This document shows, one piece after another, positions 16,147-25,957 of a DNA stretch of 64,000 bases (within the stretch, counting starts at the first letter, position 1; every line of letters starts with the position of its first letter). The stretch comes from Corynebacterium spheniscorum (lineage in GTDB: Bacteria; Actinomycetota; Actinomycetes; Mycobacteriales; Mycobacteriaceae): contig NZ_FOPJ01000014.1 of the NCBI RefSeq assembly GCF_900113445.1, forward strand, positions 1 through 64,000, given 5' to 3'. Below the pieces are notes generated by a model, which was given only the letters and a program-made list of their open reading frames with translations, made no database searches and was not told the DNA's origin. Position numbers and translations under genes: made by a program.

Positions 16147-18411
16147 TTAACCCTGCCGTTGTGGCGGTGCCGGAAGGAACACGCCCGGCAGTATCTCAAT
16201 GCCCTGCTGGGGTGCCGGCTGTGGCGCCGGTTGCCCCGGCTGGCCTGGTTGCCCCGGGTGCCCCGGCGCGGGAGCCCCAGGTTGACCCGGCTCAGCGGGG
16301 TTTTGCGGGTTCTCCGGATCCTGTCCTTCTTCCCCTTCACCAGGTTCGGCGCTGGGGTCAGCTTCTTGGGTCGGTTGGGTAATCACCGGCGGCACATAAG
16401 GCGTACCGGCCTTATTGCCAATGCCATAGTTAATGGGCTTCGGGGGATTGAAGTTGCGGATCTCCTTGCCCTCCAAGGCACCATCCATGGTGGCTTTCCA
16501 AATGCTGGCCGGCAGCCCCGCGCCATACATCAACCCACCCCAAGGCGTGGTGATCGGGGAGTTATCATCCGAACCCACCCACACCGCGGTGGATAGCTGC
16601 GGAGTCGCGCCAATCATCCAAGCATCCTTATTTTGGCCAGTATCACCCAGCTGTGCGGTACCGGTTTTTGCTGCAGAAGGCCGTCCCCCAGCCAGGTTAT
16701 TGCCATTGGACCAGCCCGCGATCGGCAGCATTGCGTCCAGCACATTATTAGCCACATTGGTGTCCACGCGGCGCTCACCGGGGCCATCTTCATGCTCATA
16801 GAGCACTTCCCCATTGGCGGTTTCCACGCGCTGCACAAAGTGCGGGTCATGCCACACACCCTCATTCGCCAGGGTGGCCATCGCCACGGCCATATCAATG
16901 GGGCGAGAAAGGTACTGCCCCAAAATCACACCGGCATAGGGGGCATCCCCATCACCTTCACTTAAGGTGTGTGGAATTCCCGGTAGCGAACGCTCCACGC
17001 CCAAAGCATGCGCCATATCGGCGGTGTCCTTTGGGCCATATTTGAGGTCTTCTTGGAGTCGGATGAAGCTGGTGTTCAGCGATTCCTTCAGCGCTTGCTT
17101 AATGCTGCAATAGCCGCAGTCCTCGCCCTCCACATTGGTGATGGTCAAATCCCCAATGGTCACCGGGGAGGATTCATAAATGGTGCTGGTGGGAATGCCC
17201 TGCTGCAGGGCAGCTGCCAACCCAAACACCTTGAAGGTCGAACCGGTTTGCAAAGCCGAGGTGCCATAATCCCAGCCGCCGGCATCATCGCCGCCATAGT
17301 AGGCACGCACCCCACCGGTTGCGGGATCCACGCTCACCGCGGCGGTGCGCAGGTTATCGTTTTGGCCTTCTAGCTGCGAACGCATTGCCTCAATCACGGC
17401 ATGTTGTGCTTGGGCATCAATGGTGGTGGTGATCTGCAGGCCGCGGGTGCTCACGTCTGCTTCGGTGATGCCCTTTTCCTCTAGCTCAGCAATCACATGG
17501 TTCTTCACCAGGGAGTTCGGGCCATCCGCCTCAGTGTTCGTGCGGTTTAACGCAGGGTCGGTGGTTTCGGGGTACTCCATCGCGTCGCGCTCAGCTTGGG
17601 TGATGGCCCCGGTGGTCACCATGCCATCTAGCACATAGTTCCAGCGGGCATGCGCGCCTTCGGGGTTTTGCCAGGGATCCAATTGGCTGGGGCGCTGAAT
17701 ACTGGCCGCCAGCACCGCCCCTTCTGCGGGGCCCAGGTCAGACACGGATTTCCCAAAATAGGCATGCGCGGCGGATTCCACACCATAGGCATTGCGGCCG
17801 AAATAAACAGTATTAAGGTATGCCGCCAACACGTCATCCTTGGACCATTCATTGGCCATCTTCACGGAGTACACCAGCTCCTTGGCTTTACGCTCATAGG
17901 AGCGTTCATTACCCACCAAGGCGTTCTTCACATATTGCTGGGTAATCGTCGAGCCGCCACCTAAGGTCGGGTTACCGGTGAGCTGCCCAATCACGGCACG
18001 CCCAAACCCGCTAAAAGAAAAACCTTGGTTGGTATAAAACTCACGGTCTTCGGCGGCGAGCACGGCGTTGCGCACCGCGGTGGGGATCTGCTCAATTTTC
18101 ACGATCCGCCGATTACCTTCCGGCGGCACAATGCGCGCCAGCTCAGTGGTGGAATCAGCGGCATAAATCTGGGAGACCTGCTTGACCGTCAATTCTTCCG
18201 GTTCCGGCACATCCACCATGATGTACGCCGCCAAAAATCCGCCCAGCGGCAGCAATACTAGGCCCAGAACCAGCGCCAGTAGCCCACGCTTGAGGCCCTT
18301 ATGCTTCTTCTTCTGCGCCTGTGCGCGCCGCGAGCGCCGCGGCTTTGTCGAAGAATCCTTCTTCTCCGTCACCATATGCCCCTGTTCTTCATCGCGTCGT
18401 ACCCTGTCCAA
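16147..18411 (-). CDS. ponA: Bifunctional class A penicillin-binding protein (PonA)
   Basis: This 754-residue protein has a Lys/Arg-rich cytosolic start, one membrane anchor (GLLALVLGLVLLPLGGFLAAYIMV) and a GT51 glycosyltransferase domain with EDREFY near residue 120 and GGSTITQQYVKN. The transpeptidase has STFK near 390, SLNTS and KTGTAQ near 582. It polymerises and cross-links peptidoglycan outside the membrane. The C-terminal 90 residues are Pro/Gly/Gln/Glu-rich and low complexity. Its position next to DUF5318 and ino1 matches mycobacterial ponA1 synteny. An internal ATG (18375) is an alternative start. Confidence 0.95.
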   Translation of the reverse strand: MDRVRRDEEQGHMVTEKKDSSTKPRRSRRAQAQKKKHKGLKRGLLALVLGLVLLPLGGFLAAYIMVDVPEPEELTVKQVSQIYAADSTTELARIVPPEGNRRIVKIEQIPTAVRNAVLAAEDREFYTNQGFSFSGFGRAVIGQLTGNPTLGGGSTITQQYVKNALVGNERSYERKAKELVYSVKMANEWSKDDVLAAYLNTVYFGRNAYGVESAAHAYFGKSVSDLGPAEGAVLAASIQRPSQLDPWQNPEGAHARWNYVLDGMVTTGAITQAERDAMEYPETTDPALNRTNTEADGPNSLVKNHVIAELEEKGITEADVSTRGLQITTTIDAQAQHAVIEAMRSQLEGQNDNLRTAAVSVDPATGGVRAYYGGDDAGGWDYGTSALQTGSTFKVFGLAAALQQGIPTSTIYESSPVTIGDLTITNVEGEDCGYCSIKQALKESLNTSFIRLQEDLKYGPKDTADMAHALGVERSLPGIPHTLSEGDGDAPYAGVILGQYLSRPIDMAVAMATLANEGVWHDPHFVQRVETANGEVLYEHEDGPGERRVDTNVANNVLDAMLPIAGWSNGNNLAGGRPSAAKTGTAQLGDTGQNKDAWMIGATPQLSTAVWVGSDDNSPITTPWGGLMYGAGLPASIWKATMDGALEGKEIRNFNPPKPINYGIGNKAGTPYVPPVITQPTQEADPSAEPGEGEEGQDPENPQNPAEPGQPGAPAPGHPGQPGQPGQPAPQPAPQQGIEILPGVFLPAPPQRQG

Positions 18412-18604
18412 ACCCTACTTCCTCGTACACAATTCAGGGGAATTACCCTGGCCTATTCCCAGTAGAAATGCGACCATTTCCCTGGTTTCTTTGCTTCACC
18501 CGAGACCCGCGGGCTGCGGTGTGCGGTATCCCCTGTGCGACAGTCAGGGGGTGAAGGCTATGCCACACCTTGGCTGTTTTAGTACGCGAGATTGGGTTTT
18601 TAAT

Positions 18605-19015
18605 TTAGCCGCGTACTGCTTCAGCGGTGGCGTTAAGGAAATTCCACCGACAGCGCGGACATACCTCCACCCAATGCACGCTTAAGGGTTCGGCCTTGGA
18701 AGAACGCTGAAAAACTTGGTCAATCAGTGCTTCTAATTCCGCTTCACTTCGGGCAGTCCCAGATGGGTTTTCCACTAGCTCCCCAGCCACCGTGGCACTT
18801 GGTGCGGAGGCCCCATACACCCACATCACGTCTTTTAAGGGTTTGCCGCAGATCGGGCAGGGTGTGGGGCTTTCTTCGCCATGAAATTCCGCGGCCGCCA
18901 CCAAGATGCCATCGGCATCGCAGACATCTTCTCTTTCAATCAGCCCAGCTTTGAGCCGGCGCAGTACGCGACGGCGTTGCAGCGCATGGGAGAGAAGATT
19001 GCGATAAGCGGGCAC
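18605..19015 (-). CDS. DUF5318 family protein, zinc-ribbon-like
   Basis: The protein has the N-terminal SHALQRRRVL seen in DUF5318 and two cysteine pairs, CPIC and CPRC, that could bind zinc. A central WVYG and a C-terminal HWVEVCPRCRWNFL motif match the family from memory. The function is unknown. In M. tuberculosis the homologue (Rv0049) also lies next to ponA1. The reading frame extends to 19171, but homologues begin only about 7-12 residues before SHALQRR. GTG codons at 19033 and 19015 are both possible starts and neither has an ideal ribosome site. Divergent from ino1. Confidence 0.78.
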   Translation of the reverse strand: MPAYRNLLSHALQRRRVLRRLKAGLIEREDVCDADGILVAAAEFHGEESPTPCPICGKPLKDVMWVYGASAPSATVAGELVENPSGTARSEAELEALIDQVFQRSSKAEPLSVHWVEVCPRCRWNFLNATAEAVRG

Positions 19016-19207
19016 GGTACCCCATCTAAGCACACTCCCTTTAAGTGGTGAGGGTGAGAGGAAGCACAGCGGATCTTGAACGGTACAGGCAGTGGCCCTT
19101 CCCCCAAAGCCCAGTTTGCTGGCATAACGTTGCCTCCGGGTAGCACGAGTCTTTCGCGTGCCCATTTTCAATTACGCAAGACCACTCTTCATAAGGAGCA
19201 ATTCATC

Positions 19208-20296
19208 GTGGGCAAGAAGGTCAGGGTAGCCATCGCCGGCGTCGGCAACTGTGCTACCTCGCTGGTGCAGGGCGTCGAGTTCTACCGGGATACCCCGGAT
19301 GATCAGAAGGTCCCTGGGCTCATGCATGTGCGCTTTGGTGACTATCACATCAGCGATGTTGAATTCGTCGCTGCTTTCGATGTGGATGCCGCCAAGGTCG
19401 GCAAAGACCTATCCGAGGCACTGGATGCCTCCCGCAACTGCACCATCAAAATCGCAGATGTGCCCAACACCGGTGTCACCGTTCAGCGCGGCCCCACCTA
19501 CGACGGCTTGGGCACGCACTACCACCAAGCCATCACCGAATCTGATGCAGAGCCGGTAGATGTGGCCCAGGCACTGAAGGATGCCAAGGTGGATGTGTTG
19601 GTCTCCTATCTGCCGGTGGGTTCGGAAGAAGCCGATAAGTTCTATGCCCAAGCTGCCATCGACGCGGGCTGTGCCTTCGTCAATGCGCTGCCGGTATTTA
19701 TTGCTTCTGATCCGGAGTGGGCCAAGAAATTCGAAGACGCTGGTCTGCCCATCGTTGGTGATGACATTAAGTCCCAGGTGGGGGCCACTATTACGCACCG
19801 CGTGCTCGCCAAGCTCTTTGAAGACCGTGGCGTGCGCCTAGAGCGCACCATGCAGCTCAATGTGGGCGGCAATATGGACTTCATGAATATGTTGGACCGC
19901 AACCGCCTGGAGTCCAAGAAGATCTCCAAGACCCAAGCGGTGACCTCCAACCTCAAGGAAGGTCCACTGGCCGGCAAGATCAATGACCGCAATGTCCACA
20001 TTGGCCCCAGTGACTATGTGGAATGGCTCGATGACCGCAAGTGGGCTTATGTGCGCCTAGAAGGCTCCGCCTTCGGCGAGGTTCCTTTGAACCTGGAGTA
20101 CAAGCTTGAGGTCTGGGACTCTCCTAACTCCGCCGGCATCATCATTGATGCGGTGCGCGCCGCCAAGATCGCTCTTGATCGTGGGGTTGCTGGCCCGGTT
20201 CTGCCCGCTAGCTCCTATTTGATGAAGTCCCCGCCAGAGCAGCTCGGTGATGATGAAGCGCGTGCTCGCCTGGAGAAGTTCATCTCCGAGGAGTAG
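19208..20296 (+). CDS. ino1: Inositol-3-phosphate synthase
   Basis: This 362-residue enzyme turns glucose 6-phosphate into 1L-myo-inositol 1-phosphate with NAD. That is the first step to inositol for phosphatidylinositol, PIMs and mycothiol in Corynebacteriales. The dinucleotide loop is [13 protein letters not shown] at the N-terminus, and the family blocks [15 protein letters not shown] and [15 protein letters not shown] are present. The GTG start has AAGGAG nine bases upstream and gives the size of the C. glutamicum enzyme. A longer frame to 19076 is rejected. Single gene, divergent from DUF5318. Confidence 0.96.
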   Translation: MGKKVRVAIAGVGNCATSLVQGVEFYRDTPDDQKVPGLMHVRFGDYHISDVEFVAAFDVDAAKVGKDLSEALDASRNCTIKIADVPNTGVTVQRGPTYDGLGTHYHQAITESDAEPVDVAQALKDAKVDVLVSYLPVGSEEADKFYAQAAIDAGCAFVNALPVFIASDPEWAKKFEDAGLPIVGDDIKSQVGATITHRVLAKLFEDRGVRLERTMQLNVGGNMDFMNMLDRNRLESKKISKTQAVTSNLKEGPLAGKINDRNVHIGPSDYVEWLDDRKWAYVRLEGSAFGEVPLNLEYKLEVWDSPNSAGIIIDAVRAAKIALDRGVAGPVLPASSYLMKSPPEQLGDDEARARLEKFISEE

Positions 20297-20995
20297 TCCA
20301 TACGCTGTGAGCCACTCTAAGGCGCGGGAGCTCCATACCCCCTTACTCCCCCGCCTGTGGGTGGCACTACCCCACTGTCTCATAAAGTCCTATGAAATCC
20401 GGACCTTAGATAGCTTCTTGGTGTGCCCCACCACATTCAGATAGCCCCTCTTGAACTCTGTTCCCACCTTTGAGAGTAACTAATCACCGGGTCACCAAAG
20501 GACTTCCAGGCGCCTCCCTACCGGAACTAATAGTTAAGACTCCGAAAACTCGAAAGCCGGACTTAAGTAAGTTCACAAGCGCGTTCCTAACGTTAGGTCA
20601 CCCCAGTTCAGCCGATGTTTCCACCAGGTGCACATTCACGCCTAGCGCCCACCACAGCACCTCAATAGTTCAAGTGACTTATTTGGTTTGTAGCGAGAAA
20701 CTATCGCTGTTTAAGTACCGGCCTTGCGCTTTGGGGTAGCTTATGCACATCGTTTAGCCAGCAGGTAAAGAAAGCTTTTAGTTAGCCCAAAATTAGCACT
20801 GTACAAATTAGCTCTAAATTGTATCGCCAGTTCCGCACTTGACGCGTTTAACCAATATTTTCGCAGGTCACGGCTAAGGCAACCATTAGTGTGCAGACGC
20901 TTAGGTTACTTAGATACTGCGGTGGAAGAACTTCTGAACCGCCGTGTAGCGCGAGTGAATATCACGAACCTAGAATTTCGGTCTATCATGAACAC
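20297..20995. other. 699-base intergenic region upstream of the MarR gene
   Basis: No gene is seen; an 89-codon frame at 20470 has neither ribosome site nor family features. The region is A/T-richer than its neighbours. Symmetric sites are CCTAACGTTAGG (20586-20597, perfect palindrome) and GTGA-ATA-TCAC (20955-20965). The second lies just upstream of a -10-like TAGAAT (20971-20976) that would start a nearly leaderless malR transcript. Confidence 0.5.
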
Positions 20996-21460
20996 ATGAG
21001 TTCCCCCAGTCCAGAGGATATTGCTCGCCGCATCCGTCCGGCGATGACGAAGCTATATGTCATGTATTTCCGTATTGCTGAGCAATCGGATCTCACCGGC
21101 CCACAGTTATCGATCATGACGCGGCTTCAGGAAAACGGCCCCTCCCGCATTAGTCAGATAGCGCGCGAGGAAGGCATCCGCATGCCTACCGCCTCGAATG
21201 CGCTGCACCAACTTGAGCAGCGTGGCCTCGTTGAGCGCCTCCGCGATACCTCCGACCGCCGCGGCGTTCGAGTTCGCCTCACCGTCCAAGGCTCCGATGA
21301 GCTTGCCCGCGTAGGCGAAGAGCGCATCCAATACCTAGCGGAGATGCTTTCTTCCCTTAATGAAGAGCAACTACGCGCCGCTGATGAAATCACCGACGTC
21401 ATTAATGCGCTGGCTGAATCCTACGGTGGACAGCACCTGCTCAAACCCGAGGCTTCCTAA
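20996..21460 (+). CDS. malR: MarR family regulator, MalR-like
   Basis: This 154-residue winged-helix protein has the MarR pattern: LTGPQLSIMTRLQE, the recognition region ISQIAREEGIRMPTASNALHQLEQRGLV and the wing DRRGVRVRLT. It resembles C. glutamicum MalR (Cg3315), an envelope-stress regulator also found near ino1 and next to a universal stress gene. The orthology is inferred from context and memory. There is no ribosome site. A -10-like TAGAAT lies 20 bases before the ATG, and a three-codon frame ATGAACACATGA overlaps the start. Confidence 0.8.
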   Translation: MSSPSPEDIARRIRPAMTKLYVMYFRIAEQSDLTGPQLSIMTRLQENGPSRISQIAREEGIRMPTASNALHQLEQRGLVERLRDTSDRRGVRVRLTVQGSDELARVGEERIQYLAEMLSSLNEEQLRAADEITDVINALAESYGGQHLLKPEAS

Positions 21461-21695
21461 GAGGAATCCCAGCGCGGAACTCTGTAACCACTGCTCTGAA
21501 GCTTTCGCTCTCGTCATCTTCACCACGTCTTTCACCCTCGTACTCGCCCCAGGTGAGTATGGGGGTTGTTTTTCTTGAGTTCTTCCCACAACCTTCCCGA
21601 CATGTTTAAGCTAGGAAGCAGCATGATGAAGTCCCGTAGGGCACATGCGTACAGCGCAGAGATTCTCATGCTGGAATCCTTCCTTCCCTCTCGTG

Positions 21696-22724
21696 ATGAG
21701 TGAGGCAACACCCAATATGTCGGAAGAGGCATTAGCCGCCACGCCGGAACCCACGGCTAGCGCAAAGTCGAGCAACACCCGGCTTATCGCACCCCAGGAA
21801 TGCATCCGCGTTCTCGTGGCTCTCCGCCCCGGTGATGATGGAGCTGAGCCCTGCGAGTTCGCAGCGTGGATCGCTCGCACCTCAAAAATGCGGGTTAGGG
21901 TGCGTGCGGTGACCACTTTCGTTCGCCCTTGGCCGGCTGTCTCCTTAGCCAAGCTCGGCGGCAAATACCGCAAGTGGGTGAAAAAAGAAGCCCATACCTC
22001 ACGCGCCACCGTGAAAAAAGCACTCCATAATGCTGGTATCCCCAAGGAACAGTGGGATGAAGAATTCTCGGTTTTCCGCGATGGCCCTTCTGAGTCCTTA
22101 TTGCTCACTGAAGAAGCCAATGCTTTCCACGCAGACCTCATCATTCTTGGTTCCGATGCCGCCGCAGCTAAGGGACGTTTCTTAGTCAGCAGCACCGCCG
22201 ATGCCATGTTGCACTCCTCCCCACAACCCTTAGGGCTGGTACCTCGTGCCGTAAAGCTCAGCAAACGTGGTGTCACACGCGTGAACTTCGCTTTCTTGGA
22301 GACCTTCGAGATCGACGAACCCTCTCTCCTGCTTGCTGCTGCCTGGGCTGATCTTTGGGAAGTTCCACTACGGCTGCTCGCCTTCTCCCCCGAAGGCCTG
22401 GTGGATTCGCCACGTACCGACACTTTGGATCTTGCCGCAGAGCTGGGAGATCCCTGGCGGGAACATTCCCTGGCAATGTTGGATCGTGGCGGCGATATTG
22501 TCGGTCAGCACTTCCCGAAGCTCACCGTAAATACCGATATTGGTACCGGCACCGGATGGTCCGGCGCGGTGGATTCCTTGAAGTGGAAGAAGGGCGATCT
22601 GCTCTATCTCGCCTCTCATCCCATGGGGCCCCTGGAGCGCGTATTTATTGGCTCGACGGCCACCGAGTTCCTCCGGCACGTCAGCGTTCCCGTGGTGGTG
22701 CACCCCACCGCACATAATGCTTAA
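21696..22724 (+). CDS. Universal stress protein, two Usp domains
   Basis: Two Usp (adenine nucleotide alpha-hydrolase-like) domains can be seen. The first runs about residues 35-185 (IRVLVALRPGDDG to LIILGSDAAAAKGRF...STADAMLHSSPQPLGLVP). The second runs about 195-340 and ends GSTATEFLRHVSVPVVVHP. The protein is probably a cytosolic stress/energy-state factor. The start is uncertain: ATG 21696 is followed by another in-frame ATG at 21717 with GTGAGG upstream. It lies 235 bases after malR in the same direction, matching the C. glutamicum malR-usp arrangement. Confidence 0.8.
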   Translation: MSEATPNMSEEALAATPEPTASAKSSNTRLIAPQECIRVLVALRPGDDGAEPCEFAAWIARTSKMRVRVRAVTTFVRPWPAVSLAKLGGKYRKWVKKEAHTSRATVKKALHNAGIPKEQWDEEFSVFRDGPSESLLLTEEANAFHADLIILGSDAAAAKGRFLVSSTADAMLHSSPQPLGLVPRAVKLSKRGVTRVNFAFLETFEIDEPSLLLAAAWADLWEVPLRLLAFSPEGLVDSPRTDTLDLAAELGDPWREHSLAMLDRGGDIVGQHFPKLTVNTDIGTGTGWSGAVDSLKWKKGDLLYLASHPMGPLERVFIGSTATEFLRHVSVPVVVHPTAHNA

Positions 22725-22753
22725 AACAAAACCTCAAAGGACACCCTAGATCT

Positions 22754-23413
22754 ATGAAAGCCCTCGTTACTGGTGCTAGCAGCGGCGTTGGTTTAGCAAT
22801 TACCCGCGAACTTCTCAATACCTACCCAGATATCGAAATCATCGCGCAATATAACTCCCAACGCCCAGAGATAGAAGATGAACGCCTGCACACCTGGCAA
22901 TCAGATTTCACCCAACCCCTAGCAGACCTTCCTGCTGTGGGCGATAGCCTTGACCTACTCATTCACTGCGCCGGGGTATGCCCACTAGGTAGTTGTGCCG
23001 AGAGCACCAGGGCACAGTGGGAAGAGGCCATGTCAGTTAACCTGCATTCCCCTGCTGAACTTACCGCTGCACTTCTCCCTCAGCTTAAGAAAGCCGGTGC
23101 GCACGTTATCTACATCAACTCCGGGGCGGGCATGAACACCCGCCCACTATGGGGCGCTTACTCGGCTAGTAAATTCGCGGCCCGCGCCTGGTGTGAGGCT
23201 TTACGCCAAGAAAACCCAGAGATCCGCGTGAGCTCTATTTACCCCGGTCGCATCGCTACCCCAATGCAAGAAAAGGTAGTGGAGTTCCTCGGCGAAACTT
23301 GGAATCCGAGTAAGTATCTTTCCGTTGATAGCGTGAAGGCCGCGGCCATGGCTTTAGTAAAGGCGCCGGCGGATTGCCAACCCCAGGATATTGTTCTGCG
23401 CCCCCGGGGCTAG
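22754..23413 (+). CDS. Short-chain dehydrogenase/reductase
   Basis: This compact 219-residue SDR has the NAD(P) loop TGASSGVG, the NxAG-like HCAG, the catalytic Ser (INSGAG) and YSASK, followed by YPGRIATPM. The substrate is unknown. At 219 residues it is shorter than the usual 250, lacking some C-terminal substrate-loop sequence. It begins 29 bases after the universal stress gene with AAAGGA upstream and may be co-transcribed with it. Confidence 0.85.
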   Translation: MKALVTGASSGVGLAITRELLNTYPDIEIIAQYNSQRPEIEDERLHTWQSDFTQPLADLPAVGDSLDLLIHCAGVCPLGSCAESTRAQWEEAMSVNLHSPAELTAALLPQLKKAGAHVIYINSGAGMNTRPLWGAYSASKFAARAWCEALRQENPEIRVSSIYPGRIATPMQEKVVEFLGETWNPSKYLSVDSVKAAAMALVKAPADCQPQDIVLRPRG

Positions 23414-23479
23414 CTCTTTGGGGGTCAGTGAAATGTACGAATGCGCGATTGGGGGCTGAGACTCTGGCCTTAAGGGGCT

Positions 23480-23989
23480 ATGCTCAATCACATGGCTAAG
23501 GACAGGCGAAAGGGTTTCCTCGAACATCCGGAAAATGATCTGAGCATCGACGCGGATTTTGCGAACCTTCGACCCCCGGAGCCGCACTCTTTAGAGGAGC
23601 TTGCGACCTCGGAGGATCCGGTGGTTGCCTTTGAGCGCAACCAGTATTCCACGCGCCAAGCCATCATCTATGCCGTGGCTTCCCCGGTGATCCTGCTTGT
23701 TTTTGCCGCGATTTTGGCATTTATCTTCCGGCTCCAGGGCGGGGAGTTCTGCGATAACGGGCCGGCACGTTTTATTTGTAGCCGCCAAGCACAACTGTGG
23801 TGGCCGATTATGACCAGTATTGTTGCACTCGCCAGCCCGATCGGCTGCGCCATCATCATGGTTTATAAACTGCGACACTACACTCGCTGGCGCCCCTGGA
23901 TGGGAGCGTTCTGGTTCTTGGTTCCCATGAGCATGCTGTGGATGACCACAGTGCTGCCCATCGCTATCCTGGGCAAGACCATGTTCTAA
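23480..23989 (+). CDS. Small membrane protein of unknown function
   Basis: I do not recognise a family. The N-terminal 60 residues are hydrophilic and acidic. Then come three likely membrane helices (AIIYAVASPVILLVFAAILAFIF; MTSIVALASPIGCAIIMVY; AFWFLVPMSMLWMTTVLPIAIL) with two Cys in the loop between the first and second. The ATG at 23492 is an alternative start. A strong terminator follows 26 bases after the stop. Confidence 0.7.
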   Translation: MLNHMAKDRRKGFLEHPENDLSIDADFANLRPPEPHSLEELATSEDPVVAFERNQYSTRQAIIYAVASPVILLVFAAILAFIFRLQGGEFCDNGPARFICSRQAQLWWPIMTSIVALASPIGCAIIMVYKLRHYTRWRPWMGAFWFLVPMSMLWMTTVLPIAILGKTMF

Positions 23990-24015
23990 GTCTATGGCCT
24001 AAAGTCATCACTAGA

Positions 24016-24051
24016 GGGCACGTACACCACTGAAGGTGCACGTGCCCTTTT
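24016..24051 (+). terminator. Terminator after the small membrane protein gene
   Basis: GGGCACGTACACC (24016-24028) pairs with GGTGCACGTGCCC (24035-24047) with one mismatch, and TTTT follows directly. Confidence 0.85.
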
Positions 24052-24162
24052 CAATAAGAAAACTAGTTGCCCGTGAGGTATTGGGGAAATACCGACTTTA
24101 ACTAGCAAAGTTCGCACAATTGCGCCACAGTCCTCACGCACCGAGGAACCCCCCTTATTGAA

Positions 24163-24202
24163 AATACCCGGTTTGCACACTGTGGTGGGCAAACCGGGTA
24201 TT
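24163..24202 (-). terminator. Terminator of the DUF1846 gene
   Basis: AATACCCGGTTTGC (24163-24176) and GCAAACCGGGTATT (24189-24202) form a 14-bp perfect stem. On the minus strand it runs into TTTTC. It lies 20 bases beyond the stop codon of the DUF1846 gene. Confidence 0.85.
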
Positions 24203-24221
24203 GGTCTGAATTCTTCAGCGC

Positions 24222-25739
24222 TTAGCGCTTGCGATATAGCGCCTTGCGTTGGTACTTCGCTTCGCTGGTGACCAACATGCCGAGGTTGCGGAAGATCCCT
24301 TCATCCACGGAACCCAAGATGGTCGTGGTGTGCACATCGCAGCCACGCAGGTTCTTTAATTCCGCTAATGCTTGGCGTGCATATTCATCATTGGCAGCAC
24401 TTACTGATAAAGCGATGAGCACTTCGTCTGTGTGCAGGCGGGGGTTTCGTGAACCCAGGTGCCTGGTTTTAAGGGTTTGGATGGGCTCGATCGCTGCCGG
24501 GGCTAGAAGATCAATATTCGTCGGGATATTGGCCAGATGCTTCAACGCATTGAGCAACATCGCAGCAGAGCATCCTAGAAGCTCAGAGGTTTTACCAACA
24601 ATGACGGTGCCATCCGCTAATTCCATGGCACTAGCTGGGGCGCCGGTTTCTTCCTCGAGTGCCACAGCAGGGGCAACCACTCGGCGGTCGGAGGTAGTGC
24701 AGCCGGCTTTACTCATCACCATGGCGACGCGGTGGCTGAAGGTGTCATCACGTTCATTGCGGCGTTCATCTACCAAGGCTTGGTAGTAGCGCCGGATAAT
24801 CTCCTGGTGTGCAGCATCCCGGCAGACCTCATCATCGCTAATGCAATAGCCCGCCATATTCACGCCCATATCAGTGGGGGATTGATAAGGGGAGTGGCCA
24901 GATAGTTTTTCTAGCAGCACCTTAAGCAGCGGGAAGACTTCCACATCGCGGTTATAGCTGGTGACTTGTTCACCATAGGCTGCCAGGTGGAAGGGGTCGA
25001 TGAGATTAATGTCATCAAGATCCACGGTGGCTGCCTCATAGGCGAGGTTCACCGGATGCTCCAGCGGAAGATTCCAAATGGGGAAGGTCTCAAACTTGGC
25101 ATAACCGGCGGTAATGCCGCGCTGATGGTCGTGGTAAATCTGCGAGAGGCAGGTGGCGAGCTTGCCTGATCCTGGTCCCGGCGCAGTAATCACAATGAGT
25201 TCGCGGCTGGTTTCCACATACTCGTTTAAGCCGAAGCCTTCATCAGAGACAATGCGTTCAGTGTTGCTGGGGTAGCCGGGGATAATGCGGTGGCGAGCCA
25301 CTTTGATGCCTAGGCGGGTGAGGCGCTCAATGAATTCGCGGGCTACCTGGTTATCGTCTTTAAGCTGGGTGATCACCACATTGTCGACCATGAATCCGCG
25401 TTCCCGGAACACATCAATGAGCCGCAGGACGTCTTCCTCATAGGGGATATTGAGGTCGGCGCGCATTTTCTTGCGCTCTAGGTCTTTGGCGTTAACGCAG
25501 ACAATGATTTCCATATCATCGCGGAGCTTTTCCAGCATGGCGATTTTATTGTCTGGGGTAAAGCCTGGGAGGACGCGGGAGGCGTGCAGATCATCGAAGA
25601 GTTTGCCACCCATTTCTAGGTAGAGTTTGCCGCCGATTTCTTCGCGTCTTTCGTGGATATGCTGCGATTGCATCTCGATATAGCGTTCGCGGTCAAAGCC
25701 GATCGCATGGTTGGTGCTCTTCGGCGGGTGCTGCGGCAT
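24222..25739 (-). CDS. DUF1846 domain protein
   Basis: The 505-residue protein shows the DUF1846 pattern: [20 protein letters not shown] near the start, the loop [22 protein letters not shown], and [23 protein letters not shown]. Members are about 500 residues and structurally resemble nucleotide-binding proteins, but no reaction is firmly assigned. The ATG at 25739 has GGAGAG eight bases upstream. A 30-residue longer frame is unlikely. Single gene, divergent from the glycosylase gene and followed by a strong terminator. Confidence 0.88.
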   Translation of the reverse strand: MPQHPPKSTNHAIGFDRERYIEMQSQHIHERREEIGGKLYLEMGGKLFDDLHASRVLPGFTPDNKIAMLEKLRDDMEIIVCVNAKDLERKKMRADLNIPYEEDVLRLIDVFRERGFMVDNVVITQLKDDNQVAREFIERLTRLGIKVARHRIIPGYPSNTERIVSDEGFGLNEYVETSRELIVITAPGPGSGKLATCLSQIYHDHQRGITAGYAKFETFPIWNLPLEHPVNLAYEAATVDLDDINLIDPFHLAAYGEQVTSYNRDVEVFPLLKVLLEKLSGHSPYQSPTDMGVNMAGYCISDDEVCRDAAHQEIIRRYYQALVDERRNERDDTFSHRVAMVMSKAGCTTSDRRVVAPAVALEEETGAPASAMELADGTVIVGKTSELLGCSAAMLLNALKHLANIPTNIDLLAPAAIEPIQTLKTRHLGSRNPRLHTDEVLIALSVSAANDEYARQALAELKNLRGCDVHTTTILGSVDEGIFRNLGMLVTSEAKYQRKALYRKR

Positions 25740-25957
25740 AACGTAGCTCTCCAAAATGTGGTGAGGATGTGTCTCTGGTGAGCTGCCTTGAGAAGTGGAT
25801 GTGGGCACCAGTTGGTGATGTCCTGACAACCCCAGCTAAGCAGTCTCTGTACACCCTACCCCGGGCACTGTGGTACTCCCGAAAGAATTGTGGTTGAGCT
25901 GCACAGATGGCGTTCTTCTGCGCGAAGTAGCTGAAGGAGCGCTTAGAATCGGGTGAT

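Noticed and set aside
20470-20739. 89-codon frame upstream of malR
   Set aside because: No ribosome site, no hydrophobic or domain pattern, and composition unlike neighbouring genes.
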